Shown: positions 56,391-64,000 of the stretch, in pieces | Layout: every line of letters begins with the position of its first letter | How positions within the stretch are numbered: position 1 is the first letter of the stretch | The notes under the pieces: generated by a model | Told to the model about the DNA's origin: nothing | What the model saw: the letters and a program-made list of their open reading frames with translations, nothing else | Databases searched by the model: none | Assembly (NCBI GenBank): GCA_041391125.1 | Contig: JAWKON010000044.1 | Span: 10,278 to 74,277, forward strand | Source: JACKBC01 sp041391125 | Lineage (GTDB): Bacteria > Chloroflexota > Anaerolineae > Caldilineales > Caldilineaceae | Length of the DNA stretch: 64,000 bases | Direction: 5' to 3' | Translations under genes and position numbers: made by a program

Positions 56391-58205
56391 TTACTCAGCG
56401 CGACTCCAGTCGGCGATGTTCCACATTTCTGTATCCCAGCCGCCATTCATCTGCACGCCTTGCAGACCATTGATAGTGGCTGAAACGCTGCCGCGATGAA
56501 CCAGCGGAATCTGGTAGTAGTTCTGCACATCGATGTCATTGAGCTGCTTGACAATCTCTTCGCGCTCTGGACCGATGGGCGTCGTGGTCAACTGCTGGTA
56601 AAGCTCGTCATATTCCGCATTGCAGCCGCGGAAGATGTTGTTGCCGCCCCACACGTTATCCTTGCTCGGAATCTGGTCGCAGATCCACTCGGAGAGGTGC
56701 TGCTGCGGGTCAATCGACGGGCCGGTGGTGTACATTTCCACATCGGTAAAGAACTTCTGATAGGTGTCGTTACTGTTGGGGTCACCACCAAAGTAGACGC
56801 CGGCATCGTGGTTCAGGAGTTCGGTCTCAATGCCAATCTCGCTCCACCACTGCTTGATCAACGCCTGGGTTTTCTGGCGAACGCTATTGGTGCTAGTCTG
56901 GTAACGTACATTCAGCGGAATGCCATTGTATTCGCGGATGCCGTCGCCATCGCTGTCCACAATGCCGGCTTCATCCAGCAGCGCAATAGCGCCATCAATA
57001 TCCTGGGTCAAGCAAGCATCGTTGGCGGTTGATGCGTAGTACTCGGGCGCCGGAATTACGTTACAGGTGGCCTGGCCGGCAAAGCCGTAAAGTTGTTCGG
57101 CAATTAGGTTGCGGTCAATGGCCATGGACATGGCCTGCGCAATCGGCGTACCCACCAGGAAGGGATGCGGATTGTTGCCGCCATCATACTCGGAGCGCAT
57201 GTCGCCCAAATCGGGATCGGGGTTGGTCTGGTTGACCAAAATGCGTTCGACATTGCCGCCAAAGTGGGTAATAATGGCGCCGTTGCCGCTGGTCTCCATT
57301 TCAGCCAACACATCCGGCTCCACCTGCAAGTTCCAGGCGTAATCAGCTTCGCCTGTTTCCAGCACGGCGCGGGCGGCGCCTACAGCGTCACCACCACCTT
57401 TGAAGATAACTTTGTCGAAATAGGCCGGCTCACCGCGATAGTTTTCATTGCGCTCGTAGGTCGCCACATCGTTGACCTTAAAATCGACAATTTTGTATGG
57501 GCCGGTACCCAACGGCAACGTGTTTTGCTCATTACACGTCTGGGCCGCAGCACCCACACAGTCACCAAATTGGGCTCGGCTAATAATCGGGGCGCCTACG
57601 GTGACAAATGCCGTGTACATAAACGGCGTTGGCTGGTCAAAGGTCACCTTGACGGTCAGATCATCAATGGCTTCTACATTAGTGACGCCTTCAAAACGTG
57701 AGAGTTGCGTACAGCCCGTATCCGGGTCCGTGCAATATTCCCACGTAAAGACAACGTCGTCAGCCGTGAAGTCAGAGCCATCCGACCATTTGACGCCTTC
57801 CTTCAACTTCCAAGTAATGGTGGTCAAATCTTCCGAAATCCCCCCATTTTCCACCGTGGGGATTTCAGTGGCCAGCTTGGGCACAAAGCTGCCGTCGGGA
57901 GCCACGTTGGCCAGCGGCTCCAGCGTAATGGCGCCGGCATCCTGATCTTTGGTGCCGCCCGACAGGTACGGTCCGGGTAAAGAGGCTGCCTGCCAATACA
58001 GAATGACTAACGTTTTGGGGTCGCGGTCGCCGATGCCAGCGGCGCTGCTGGCCGCGGCATCACCACTGCTGGCCGCGGCATCACCACTGCTGGCTGTATC
58101 ACCACCGCCGGCTGGCGCTGCTGCCGTACAGGCAGAGAGCAGCATGGCGAAGACAGCAACCAGCCCGATGATGAGGTGAAGAGTTTTGTGATTCTTCCTA
58201 ATCAT
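56391..58205 (-). CDS. Peptide/oligosaccharide ABC transporter substrate-binding protein 2 (family 5)
   Basis: This is a second family 5 binding protein, 604 residues, with a lipoprotein signal ending at LLSAC (Cys26). The linker has two repeats of SSGDAAAS. The mature part is very close to the protein at 52215-54035 along its whole length, for example in RDPKTLVILYWQAASLPGPY, TDVEMYTTGPSIDPQQHL and the C-terminal GGWD.EMWNI..WSRAE. It is the first gene of the operon (binding protein 2, DppB, DppC, binding protein 1). Its DNA has many silent changes relative to the paralogue, so the duplication is not very recent. It may bind a different ligand variant. Confidence 0.93.
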   Translation of the reverse strand: MIRKNHKTLHLIIGLVAVFAMLLSACTAAAPAGGGDTASSGDAAASSGDAAASSAAGIGDRDPKTLVILYWQAASLPGPYLSGGTKDQDAGAITLEPLANVAPDGSFVPKLATEIPTVENGGISEDLTTITWKLKEGVKWSDGSDFTADDVVFTWEYCTDPDTGCTQLSRFEGVTNVEAIDDLTVKVTFDQPTPFMYTAFVTVGAPIISRAQFGDCVGAAAQTCNEQNTLPLGTGPYKIVDFKVNDVATYERNENYRGEPAYFDKVIFKGGGDAVGAARAVLETGEADYAWNLQVEPDVLAEMETSGNGAIITHFGGNVERILVNQTNPDPDLGDMRSEYDGGNNPHPFLVGTPIAQAMSMAIDRNLIAEQLYGFAGQATCNVIPAPEYYASTANDACLTQDIDGAIALLDEAGIVDSDGDGIREYNGIPLNVRYQTSTNSVRQKTQALIKQWWSEIGIETELLNHDAGVYFGGDPNSNDTYQKFFTDVEMYTTGPSIDPQQHLSEWICDQIPSKDNVWGGNNIFRGCNAEYDELYQQLTTTPIGPEREEIVKQLNDIDVQNYYQIPLVHRGSVSATINGLQGVQMNGGWDTEMWNIADWSRAE

Positions 58206-58688
58206 GTGCGGAATATCTCCTTTTTACAAACAAACTCGGTGTGATATGAATAAACTAGACTGCGCTCTATGAAAAAGCGTGGGGGATTAGGGTAACCCAC
58301 TCCATGCTTTTATAGCGACTACAGTTTAGATACTACCATTTGAAGTGACAACGTGGTAACAAAGAATGTCTGTGAAAAGAATAACTATAAATTGTCACAT
58401 ATGGTATGCGAGGATGACGTAAAGATACTTGGCCCTGCCATAAATTAACGTTATTGTCAGAGTTGACAATATTAGTTTATGACAACCGCCAGTATTAACA
58501 ACATCTTGGCTCAGAGGTAGCCGAATAGTACAATTTTTTAATGTTTCTGTCAACCACAACGGTACGACGTGTTAGAGTCCACAGCGACTGGGGCGATGCA
58601 AAACCAAATTGCTGGGGGATAATAGCTACGATAGTAGCAGATTATTATCAAGTTTCAATGAAGTTCTAATGAGGCTTTGCAAATCTAC
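58206..58688. other. Upstream region of the ABC importer operon
   Basis: These 480 bases between the importer start and the helicase-domain gene are AT-rich at the importer side and hold the operator-like palindrome at 58453-58470. A ribosome site (ggagata) precedes the importer ATG. No gene is seen. Confidence 0.55.
58453..58470. promoter_or_regulatory. Palindrome upstream of the ABC importer, like the sulfatase operator
   Basis: ATTGTCAGAGTTGACAAT has 7-base arms that are perfect complements around gagt. The 16-base core TTGTCAGAGTTGACAA differs at two central bases from TTGTCAACGTTGACAA upstream of the sulfatase. It lies 248 bases before the binding-protein start. Confidence 0.55.
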
Positions 58689-60224
58689 TCAACCAGCGTA
58701 TTTGCCGGTGCACTTTTGGTCGAACCAAAGCGCGTCCAGCGCGCTGAGTACCTTCTCTGGTACACCGGGCGCAGCGTTCCAAAAAGTCGATAATCTGCTT
58801 GGGGCGATCTGCCCTTCAACCGCCTTGGTCAGGCTACGCTGGTTCATCTGATAGACATAATCGGGATAGCTGCTCTGCCATTGGGCAAAGCGCTCCACCC
58901 GAAAACGTTCGGCCAGCGGCGTGCCAAACGTCAGCGTAATGCGGAAATCTTCGCCCACCTGACAGGCGTCGCACCTGGTCGTGCGGCTGCGGTGCATCGT
59001 GGCCCATCCAGTGCGCCCCACTGACTCAACGAAAACTGGAAGTCGTCGCCCGCCGACGGTCGGCCAGATCGATGGCCCCCAGCCAATAGAGCGGACCGGT
59101 GACCAGGAAGCGGATCAGCGCGCCTTCCACGGCGCGCCAATTCCTCGAAACCTTTGAGAAATTCCTGCGTAGTAGTGCTGCGGATATACCAGGTGTCGTA
59201 GTTGCCCGTGGGGCGCTGAAAATCGGGCTCGTGCTCTTTAACAAGTTCGCAAAATTCCGACAGCGAATACCAGGCCCGGTTGCAGCTTGCCGATAATTTG
59301 CAACAGCTCCGCCCGCGTTGCAGCGGATCATTTTGCCAGCTTCCCGTATTGGTGCATTCCAGACCAGGGGTGCGGAAGAGGTCGTTCCATTCGGCAGAGT
59401 TGCGCCAGGCTTCCCAGAGGGCAAAGCGCTGTTCGGCCCGCGTTTTTCAAAAAGTCGCGCCACGCGGTTGCCGGTGAGCTGAATCACATTATTTTCGGCC
59501 CGGCGCATCCAGCCTAGGCGGTTGGTCAAATGCAGCAAAAGTCCTAAGCGGGTGCTCAATTCGGGCGCATTGTCGGCAAATGGAAGCTGCAAACGCTGGA
59601 TAAAGCGATCAATGTCCTCGGGGTGTGGCCCGTCACCGTTGAGCCGCAGCGTATCGCTGTGCAAAAGCCCAGCAGCGTGCCGGCATCTTCCAGGAAACTA
59701 TCGTCGGCCAGCATAGTGCGCGCGGTGGGCGGCGGCGGAACTGGCAGAATGGGCAGGCCGCCATCAGCGCCGCCGCTATGAGGATGGGGCAACCAGGGGA
59801 TGATGTCGGTGGGAATATAAACAATGGTGTGCGCCGAAGAGCCAGAACCTTTGATGCCGCGGCCCAACAAGCCATAATAGTAGAGCATTTCGGCAATGTT
59901 TTCAGGATACAGCCAGGGGGTTTCCCGCTCCAGCTTGGCCGGCCCCATCTGCCGAATGCTGCCATACTGCCGACTAAATTGGGCCTCCACCATTTCGCCC
60001 TCCTCTTTCAGGAGCGTCTCGATGGCCTCGCGCGCCGGGTCGGCCATATCGGTCACTTCCTGATAGGCCATCTGGGTAGAGGTTGGTTCCGTAATCTGGG
60101 CGGCAAGCAGTTCCAGCGCCTGTTCCCGATTATCGGCGGCGTCTAAAAAAGCGCCGCGCAGTTCGGCAATGACCTGGAGCAAAATATCGGGATAACTTGC
60201 CAACATCTGGGTAGTGGTAGGCAT
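58689..60224 (-). CDS. XPB/Ssl2-like helicase-domain protein (frameshifted)
   Basis: The N-terminal part (from the ATG 60224) has DPAREAIETLLKEEGEMVEAQFSRQYGSIRQMGPAKLERETPWLYPENIAEMLYYYGLLGRGI, matching the helicase-associated domain seen in Chloroflexota and Actinobacteria proteins with an XPB/Ssl2 N-terminal-like region. Then come LGLLLHLTNRLGWMR and, near the end, LVTGPLYWLGAIDLAD and RFRVERFAQWQSSYPDYVYQMNQRSL. No helicase motifs are visible. Shifts are needed near 59650, 59400 and 59030, and perhaps others between 59100 and 59400. The stop is TAG at 58689-58691. Function unknown; it may be a transcription-linked regulator. Confidence 0.65.
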
Positions 60225-60241
60225 AACATTTAATATCTGTC

Positions 60242-60324
60242 GTAACCACTAAGCCACTCGGGGCCTGAGCCTGTCGAAGGCCGGTGTTCCCTTCGACAGG
60301 CTCAGGGAACGGTTTAGTAGTTAC
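60242..60324. repeat. Nested inverted repeat with TTCGACAGGCTCAG arms
   Basis: The inner arms cctgagcctgtcgaagg (60264-60280) and ccttcgacaggctcagg (60290-60306) are perfect complements. Outer arms gtaaccactaa and ttagtagttac pair with one mismatch. It lies between the helicase-domain gene start and the divergent DUF1232 gene. Confidence 0.85.
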
Positions 60325-60414
60325 TATCTGTCCGAAAATTCTCTGTGGCAAAATGGTCGGTTCAACGGATCACTCTCATCACAACCGAATTTTCGGATAG
60401 GTTTGAAGAACAGG

Positions 60415-60443
60415 TTGTCAACTTGGCGAAATTTCGTTATACT
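60415..60443 (+). promoter_or_regulatory. Promoter of the DUF1232 gene
   Basis: TTGTCA (60415-60420), a 17-base spacer and TATACT (60438-60443) fit a sigma-70 promoter. The ATG at 60467 has aaggag at 60451-60456, so unlike the accessory genes this one has a normal leader. Confidence 0.75.
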
Positions 60444-60466
60444 GTATCTCAAGGAGAAAAATATAT

Positions 60467-60793
60467 ATGAACTCAAATAATGCAAAATTCGGCGGCTTCT
60501 CTCCAGCAGCTATCCTGCGCGATCTAGGGACGGCTTGGCAGCTATTATGGGATCGCCGCGTGCCAGCCATTCTTAAGCTGACGCTGCCCGTTTTCGCCGT
60601 GATTTATTGGTTTTCCCCCATCGATCTGCTGCCGGGCATTGTGCTTGACGACATGGCCGTGGTGGTGCTGGTGGCCAAGCTTTTTATTCAGTTAGCCTCC
60701 CAAAGCACGGCGGCCGGCGCCAACTCTGGCGATTCGGGTTCCGATGACGACAATACGGTCAGCACATCCTGGCAGGTTGTGGACGATAACTAG
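60467..60793 (+). CDS. DUF1232 (YkvA-like) membrane protein
   Basis: The 108-residue protein carries the DUF1232 core KLTLPVFAVIYWFSPIDLLPGIVLDDMAVVVLVAKLFIQLA (residues about 38-78), a short hydrophobic region with the invariant SP.DLLP and DD. The rest of the N-terminus and the acidic Ser/Asp-rich tail are not conserved. The function of the family is unknown; it is often associated with membranes. It is followed after 34 bases by the MerR-type gene and may be cotranscribed with it. Confidence 0.85.
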   Translation: MNSNNAKFGGFSPAAILRDLGTAWQLLWDRRVPAILKLTLPVFAVIYWFSPIDLLPGIVLDDMAVVVLVAKLFIQLASQSTAAGANSGDSGSDDDNTVSTSWQVVDDN

Positions 60794-60827
60794 AAAATCA
60801 CGCTGTGAAGTGTCTCTATAGGCCAAT

Positions 60828-61628
60828 ATGAGCCCACAAACCACCTTTTCGCTCCAAGAAGTCTCAGAGCTGTTGCACGTGGCGCCTCAGCGCCTACGCC
60901 AGTGGGAAGAATCCTTTCCACTGGCTTTTGGCAACGGCGCTTTGCAGGCCCGGACACACTATTCACAGACGGACTTGGCCACCCTGCTGGTCATCCAGCG
61001 CTTTTTGGAAAATGGCTTTAGCGCCGAACAGATTTCACAACATCTCAACGGACAGTCATCCACGCAGGACGTTGGATCAGCCACATCAGCGCTACACTCG
61101 GCTCCACCTGCTGCTAATTCTGCGGCACAATCGCAAACGTCTCCCCAGCTCACCAACAGCACAACTCGCTCGACGGTCCAATCGCACGAAGTATCATTTG
61201 CAGATGCCCAGTTGTCCAATGCCTCCCCAACCGCCGAGGGTGCGGAATCTAACGATACGGCCAGCTATTTGCCGGAACCATACGCCGCCACCGCCGTGCA
61301 GCCCTTTGGCGACATGCTCGGCGAAATGTTAGGAACTGTCGCCAACAGCCAGCAGTCCATGCTCAACGTTCAGGATTCAATCCGCGAAATGTTGGGCGTC
61401 ATTGTGCAGGATAATTTTAATCTGAAGAGTGAAAATCGCAAATTACGGGATCGTATGCTTGAATTGGAGCGGGCGCTGGCCGAATACCAGCGCCGTGAGG
61501 AGACGCGCAAAGAGCGGCTGGAAGGGCGGCTGCGCGCCGTCGAAGGTACGCTCAGCGCCATGCAGCAACAGCTTGCCCAACTCGTGCAGCTCCAGCGCCA
61601 GAAGGCCAAACGCACCCGCTTTTGGTAA
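60828..61628 (+). CDS. MerR-family-like transcriptional regulator with C-terminal coiled coil
   Basis: Residues about 6-75 form a MerR-type winged helix (TFSLQEVSELLHVAPQRLRQWEESFPLAF, YSQTDLATLLVIQRFLENGFSAEQISQHL). A Ser/Thr/Ala-rich stretch of about 85 residues with low complexity follows. The C-terminal third is helical and heptad-like (NLKSENRKLRDRMLELERALAEYQRREETRKERLEGRLRAVEGTLSAMQQQLAQLVQLQ), so a coiled-coil dimer is likely. The end QKAKRTRFW is basic. The ligand or signal is unknown. It is intact, 266 residues. Confidence 0.85.
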   Translation: MSPQTTFSLQEVSELLHVAPQRLRQWEESFPLAFGNGALQARTHYSQTDLATLLVIQRFLENGFSAEQISQHLNGQSSTQDVGSATSALHSAPPAANSAAQSQTSPQLTNSTTRSTVQSHEVSFADAQLSNASPTAEGAESNDTASYLPEPYAATAVQPFGDMLGEMLGTVANSQQSMLNVQDSIREMLGVIVQDNFNLKSENRKLRDRMLELERALAEYQRREETRKERLEGRLRAVEGTLSAMQQQLAQLVQLQRQKAKRTRFW

Positions 61629-61629
61629 A

Positions 61630-61681
61630 TGTAGGGCAAGTTTCCCAACTTGCCCGGACAAGTTAGGAAACTTGCCCTACA
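61630..61681. terminator. Hairpin between the MerR-type gene and rimO (also codes the rimO end)
   Basis: The arms tgtagggcaagtttcccaac (61630-61652) and its complement (61659-61681) pair with one mismatch around cccgga. It lies between convergent genes and may end both transcripts. The last codons of rimO (VGQVS and the stop) lie inside the right arm. Confidence 0.8.
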
Positions 61682-63075
61682 CGGCGGCTGCTAAAGGTCG
61701 TCGCCAACAGCGGCTCGCCCACCAGATCATACTCCATGGCGCCGTTGATGTGGACCTCCATAAACTCACCTGCTGGCACGCCGGAGATGCCCGGCACCAG
61801 TACCAACCCATCCACCTCGGGTGCATCACGATAGCTGCGCCCCATGAGCAATGGCGTGCTTTGGCCCCGCCCATTTTCGCTCACCATTTCCCCTTCCCCT
61901 TCAACCAAAATGGAGAGCTTTTTGCCCACCTGCGCCTGGTTGCGCCGTAGGCTGATCGGTTGTTGCAACTCCATGAGGCGCGCAAAACGTTCTTCCTGCA
62001 ATTCACTCGGCACCGGATCCGGCAATTGCGCGGCGGGCGTTCCCGGCTCCGCGCTAAAGGTGAACGCGCCCACTTTGTCAAACTCAATCGCTTCTACAAA
62101 ATTGAGCAGACCCTGAAATTCGGCTTCGGTTTCACCGGGATAACCCACAATAAAAGTAGTGCGCAGCGCAATATCGGGCATGGCGGCGCGCAGCTTCTCC
62201 ATGTGGTCATAGACCATCTCTACGCGGCTGGGGCGGCGCATGCGGCGCAGCGTCTGCGGGTCGCCGTGCTGCAGCGGCATGTCCAAATAGTGCGCCATCT
62301 TGGGCTGGCTGGCCATCACCTCAATCAGCTCATCGCTCACGTGGCCGGGATAGGCGTACATCAGGCGCACCCATTGCAGCGTATCGGGTGTGCGGTGGCA
62401 AATGGCCGAAAGCAGGCGCGGCAGACTGTTGGGCTCGCCCCAATCGCGGCCATAATCGGTCGTATCCTGCGCCACCACCACCAGCTCTTTGGCGCCGCCG
62501 TTGACCAGCGCAATAGCCTCATCCACCACCGCTTCCAAAGGGCGGCTGCGCAGCTTGCCCTTAAAGCTGGGAATGGTGCAAAAGGCACAGGGCGCGTTGC
62601 AGCCATCTGAAATCTTGATGTACGCGCTGCCGCCTAGCACGGGCGGGCGCGGCGTGGCCAGGGCAAAATCCACATCGGGGTCGCCCAGCAGGGAATAGCG
62701 CTGCATGGGCCGCCCATTGGCGCCCGGCTGCCCGCGGATCTGCTGCACTAGCTCCACCACATCCATCCAGCGCCGCGTCCCCAGCAGCCCATCCACCAGC
62801 GGCGCGCGTTGCAAAATCTCATCGCCATTGCGCTGGGCCAAACAGCCCGCCGCCACCAAAATTTGATGACCGCGCTTGGCGCTGGCCAATTCGTTGAGCA
62901 CGCCAATGGATTCGTCTTTGGCCGCCTCTAAGAATCCGCATGTGTTGACAATCAGCACATCGGCTTCGTCGGCATCCGCCGTAGCCTGAAAATTGGCCGT
63001 ACGCAACGTCATCTCCATGCCATCGCTGTCCACTTCATTTTTGGGACAACCCAGTGTGATCAAATGATATTTCAT
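61663..63075 (-). CDS. rimO: Ribosomal protein S12 methylthiotransferase RimO
   Basis: RimO is a radical-SAM enzyme that adds a methylthio group to an aspartate of ribosomal protein S12. The N-terminal UPF0004 domain holds the auxiliary-cluster cysteines Cys10, Cys46 and Cys78 (LGCPKNEVDSDGM, NTCGFLEAAKDES, AGCLAQ). The radical-SAM CxxxCxxC is Cys159, Cys163, Cys166 in SDGCNAPCAFCTIPSFKGK. A C-terminal TRAM-like domain completes 470 residues. The LPDPVPSELQEERFARLMELQQ block separates the two. It is intact. The last five residues are encoded by a hairpin repeat. Confidence 0.95.
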   Translation of the reverse strand: MKYHLITLGCPKNEVDSDGMEMTLRTANFQATADADEADVLIVNTCGFLEAAKDESIGVLNELASAKRGHQILVAAGCLAQRNGDEILQRAPLVDGLLGTRRWMDVVELVQQIRGQPGANGRPMQRYSLLGDPDVDFALATPRPPVLGGSAYIKISDGCNAPCAFCTIPSFKGKLRSRPLEAVVDEAIALVNGGAKELVVVAQDTTDYGRDWGEPNSLPRLLSAICHRTPDTLQWVRLMYAYPGHVSDELIEVMASQPKMAHYLDMPLQHGDPQTLRRMRRPSRVEMVYDHMEKLRAAMPDIALRTTFIVGYPGETEAEFQGLLNFVEAIEFDKVGAFTFSAEPGTPAAQLPDPVPSELQEERFARLMELQQPISLRRNQAQVGKKLSILVEGEGEMVSENGRGQSTPLLMGRSYRDAPEVDGLVLVPGISGVPAGEFMEVHINGAMEYDLVGEPLLATTFSSRRVGQVS

Positions 63076-63105
63076 GAGTTCTGTCGGTGATTTTTCAGAA
63101 GAATT

Positions 63106-63309
63106 TGATCAACAGATTGCACAGATTAGGCAGATTTTAAAGCTTGTGCAAACAGAAAAAACTTGTAAACACGGATGGGAAAAATACTGATTTGATTTAA
63201 TCAGTTTTCTATCTGTGTTCTCCCTATCCGTGTTTACAAATCTTTACTGCTCATCAGAGAATCGTAAAACCGGTCCCAAATCTTTTAAATCTGTGTAATC
63301 CGTTGATCA
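63106..63309. repeat. Nested inverted repeat (AGATTACAC and AACACGGAT types)
   Basis: The outer arms tgatcaacagattgcacaga (from 63106) and aaatctgtgtaatccgttga (from 63288) pair. An inner pair, cttgtaaacacggatgggaa and ctccctatccgtgtttacaa, lies within. The outer arm sequence matches the repeat at 5166-5269. It fills the 240-base gap between rimO and the HD-domain gene. Confidence 0.8.
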
Positions 63310-63314
63310 TTTTT

Positions 63315-63986
63315 CTAATCTTTTATGATCGATTCGGTCTCTTCGCGCGCCCAGGCGTCCAGCGCGGCCACCATTTCGCGATAGCGGCGCACGGCCAGTC
63401 GCTTGGCCGGCTCTGTGTTCATGCTGTAGACCGTTTTGGAGAGGACATCGTGGACCCACTCCTGCGTCTCCTTACGGCGCGCCTGCAAAGTTTTGCCAAT
63501 ATAATAATGTGCGCTCAACCCATAGGCCAGCGCCTGAATACCTAATTTGGACAGCTTGTCCGCATCCCACAAAATCGCCGCCTCTATGGGCTCAAGCGGG
63601 TCGGCGCCCTCGACGCGAAACAGGCCCTCGTGCTGGCGGATGGCGGTGGCGACTGGCTCCACCTTGGCGGGCGGAAAGTCCGTTTGGCGCAAAAGCTGCG
63701 CGGCCTCGATGGCCCCCGTCTCAGCGTGATTGGGCTGCATTTTGGCAATGTCATGCAGCCACGCCGCCGCCATGAGCACTTCACGGTCCACCGCCTTGTC
63801 CGCCTTGTCATCATGCTCAATTTGAGCGGCCAACCAGGCAGCCAACTTGACCACTTCCTGAACGTGCTCCCAGCGATGCTCAAAGAAAACCGGCTGCTCT
63901 GGCGCCACGCGCCAGCTCTGCACTGCTTCCAAATGCGCACGCTCTTGCGCAATTTTCTTACATATTTCAAGCCAATTTGTGTTCAT
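63315..63986 (-). CDS. HD-domain protein (metal-dependent phosphohydrolase family)
   Basis: The 223-residue protein has an HD domain: FFEHRWEHVQEVVKLAAWLA (first His at 37 or 41), LMAAAWLHDIAKM with His78-Asp79, AIRQHEGLF and ILWDADKLSKLGIQAL with the last Asp. This arrangement is seen in HDIG-type phosphohydrolases and predicted nucleotidases. No output or sensor domain is attached. The start ATG lies 14 bases from the window end, so any partner upstream is out of view. Confidence 0.88.
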   Translation of the reverse strand: MNTNWLEICKKIAQERAHLEAVQSWRVAPEQPVFFEHRWEHVQEVVKLAAWLAAQIEHDDKADKAVDREVLMAAAWLHDIAKMQPNHAETGAIEAAQLLRQTDFPPAKVEPVATAIRQHEGLFRVEGADPLEPIEAAILWDADKLSKLGIQALAYGLSAHYYIGKTLQARRKETQEWVHDVLSKTVYSMNTEPAKRLAVRRYREMVAALDAWAREETESIIKD

Positions 63987-64000
63987 TGCAGAATACTACA

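Overview
The window looks like chromosomal DNA from an uncultivated Chloroflexota (Anaerolineae/Caldilinea-like) bacterium. This is inferred from gene content and protein wording: two MoeA paralogues beside a TupABC tungstate transporter, a long-form GAPDH, a DM13 lipid-anchored protein, an XPB/Ssl2-like helicase-domain protein, BTAD/NB-ARC regulators, MoxR-DUF58-DUF4129 genes, and many solute-uptake genes for plant- or polymer-derived substrates. There is no 16S rRNA or other decisive marker, so the placement is an inference.

Layout. 0-7.3 kb: molybdenum/tungsten cofactor locus (moeA, a moeA fused to a periplasmic-binding-like domain, tupB, tupC, tupA) and a luciferase-like oxidoreductase. 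7.4-13.5 kb: DM13 protein, a 158-bp direct repeat, an enolase-superfamily enzyme, and a 2-oxoacid dehydrogenase E1alpha-E1beta-E2 operon. 13.5-19.2 kb: a less GC-rich accessory stretch with an AbiEii-like nucleotidyltransferase, an overlapping 101-residue partner, a decayed membrane protein, and a BTAD/NB-ARC/TPR regulator cut off by a second copy of the partner gene. 19.2-27.6 kb (minus strand): GH4 glycosidase, Rpn-like nuclease, DUF4058 protein, fused folK-folP, and two ABC exporter half-transporters. 28-35.6 kb: diketogulonate-reductase-like dehydrogenase, an unrecognised 406-residue protein, GAPDH, and a secreted M4 metalloprotease. 35.8-41.8 kb: a damaged tRNA-Arg, a small membrane protein, and MoxR, DUF58, methyltransferase and DUF4129 genes. 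41.9-46.7 kb: a small protein-HNH pair, pdxH, an orphan HlyD-like lipoprotein and an EamA transporter. 47-58.2 kb: arylsulfatase, the TctABC tripartite transporter, and a dipeptide-type ABC importer (two permeases flanked by two paralogous binding proteins, no ATPase). 58.7-64 kb: helicase-domain protein, DUF1232 protein, MerR-type regulator, rimO and an HD-domain protein.

Two features cut across the whole window. First, intergenic gaps carry inverted repeats whose arms are runs of degenerate 7-8-base units; each place uses a different unit, and some loops are shared between copies. This resembles the short tandemly repeated repetitive sequences described in cyanobacteria. Second, many genes are split by small frameshifts, including folP and gap, which should be under strong selection, and the tRNA has indels too. 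The two copies of the 357-bp duplication differ by one base that restores a frame. I therefore suspect indel errors in the assembly for much of this, with real decay in a few genes. Frameshifted genes are annotated across their full extent.

Systems most worth attention: the intergenic hairpin family; the AbiEii-like/101-aa pair and its duplication; the 120-aa/HNH pair; near-identical 16-bp palindromes upstream of both the sulfatase and the ABC importer; and several genes whose -10 box ends 6-7 bases before the ATG, which predicts leaderless mRNAs.
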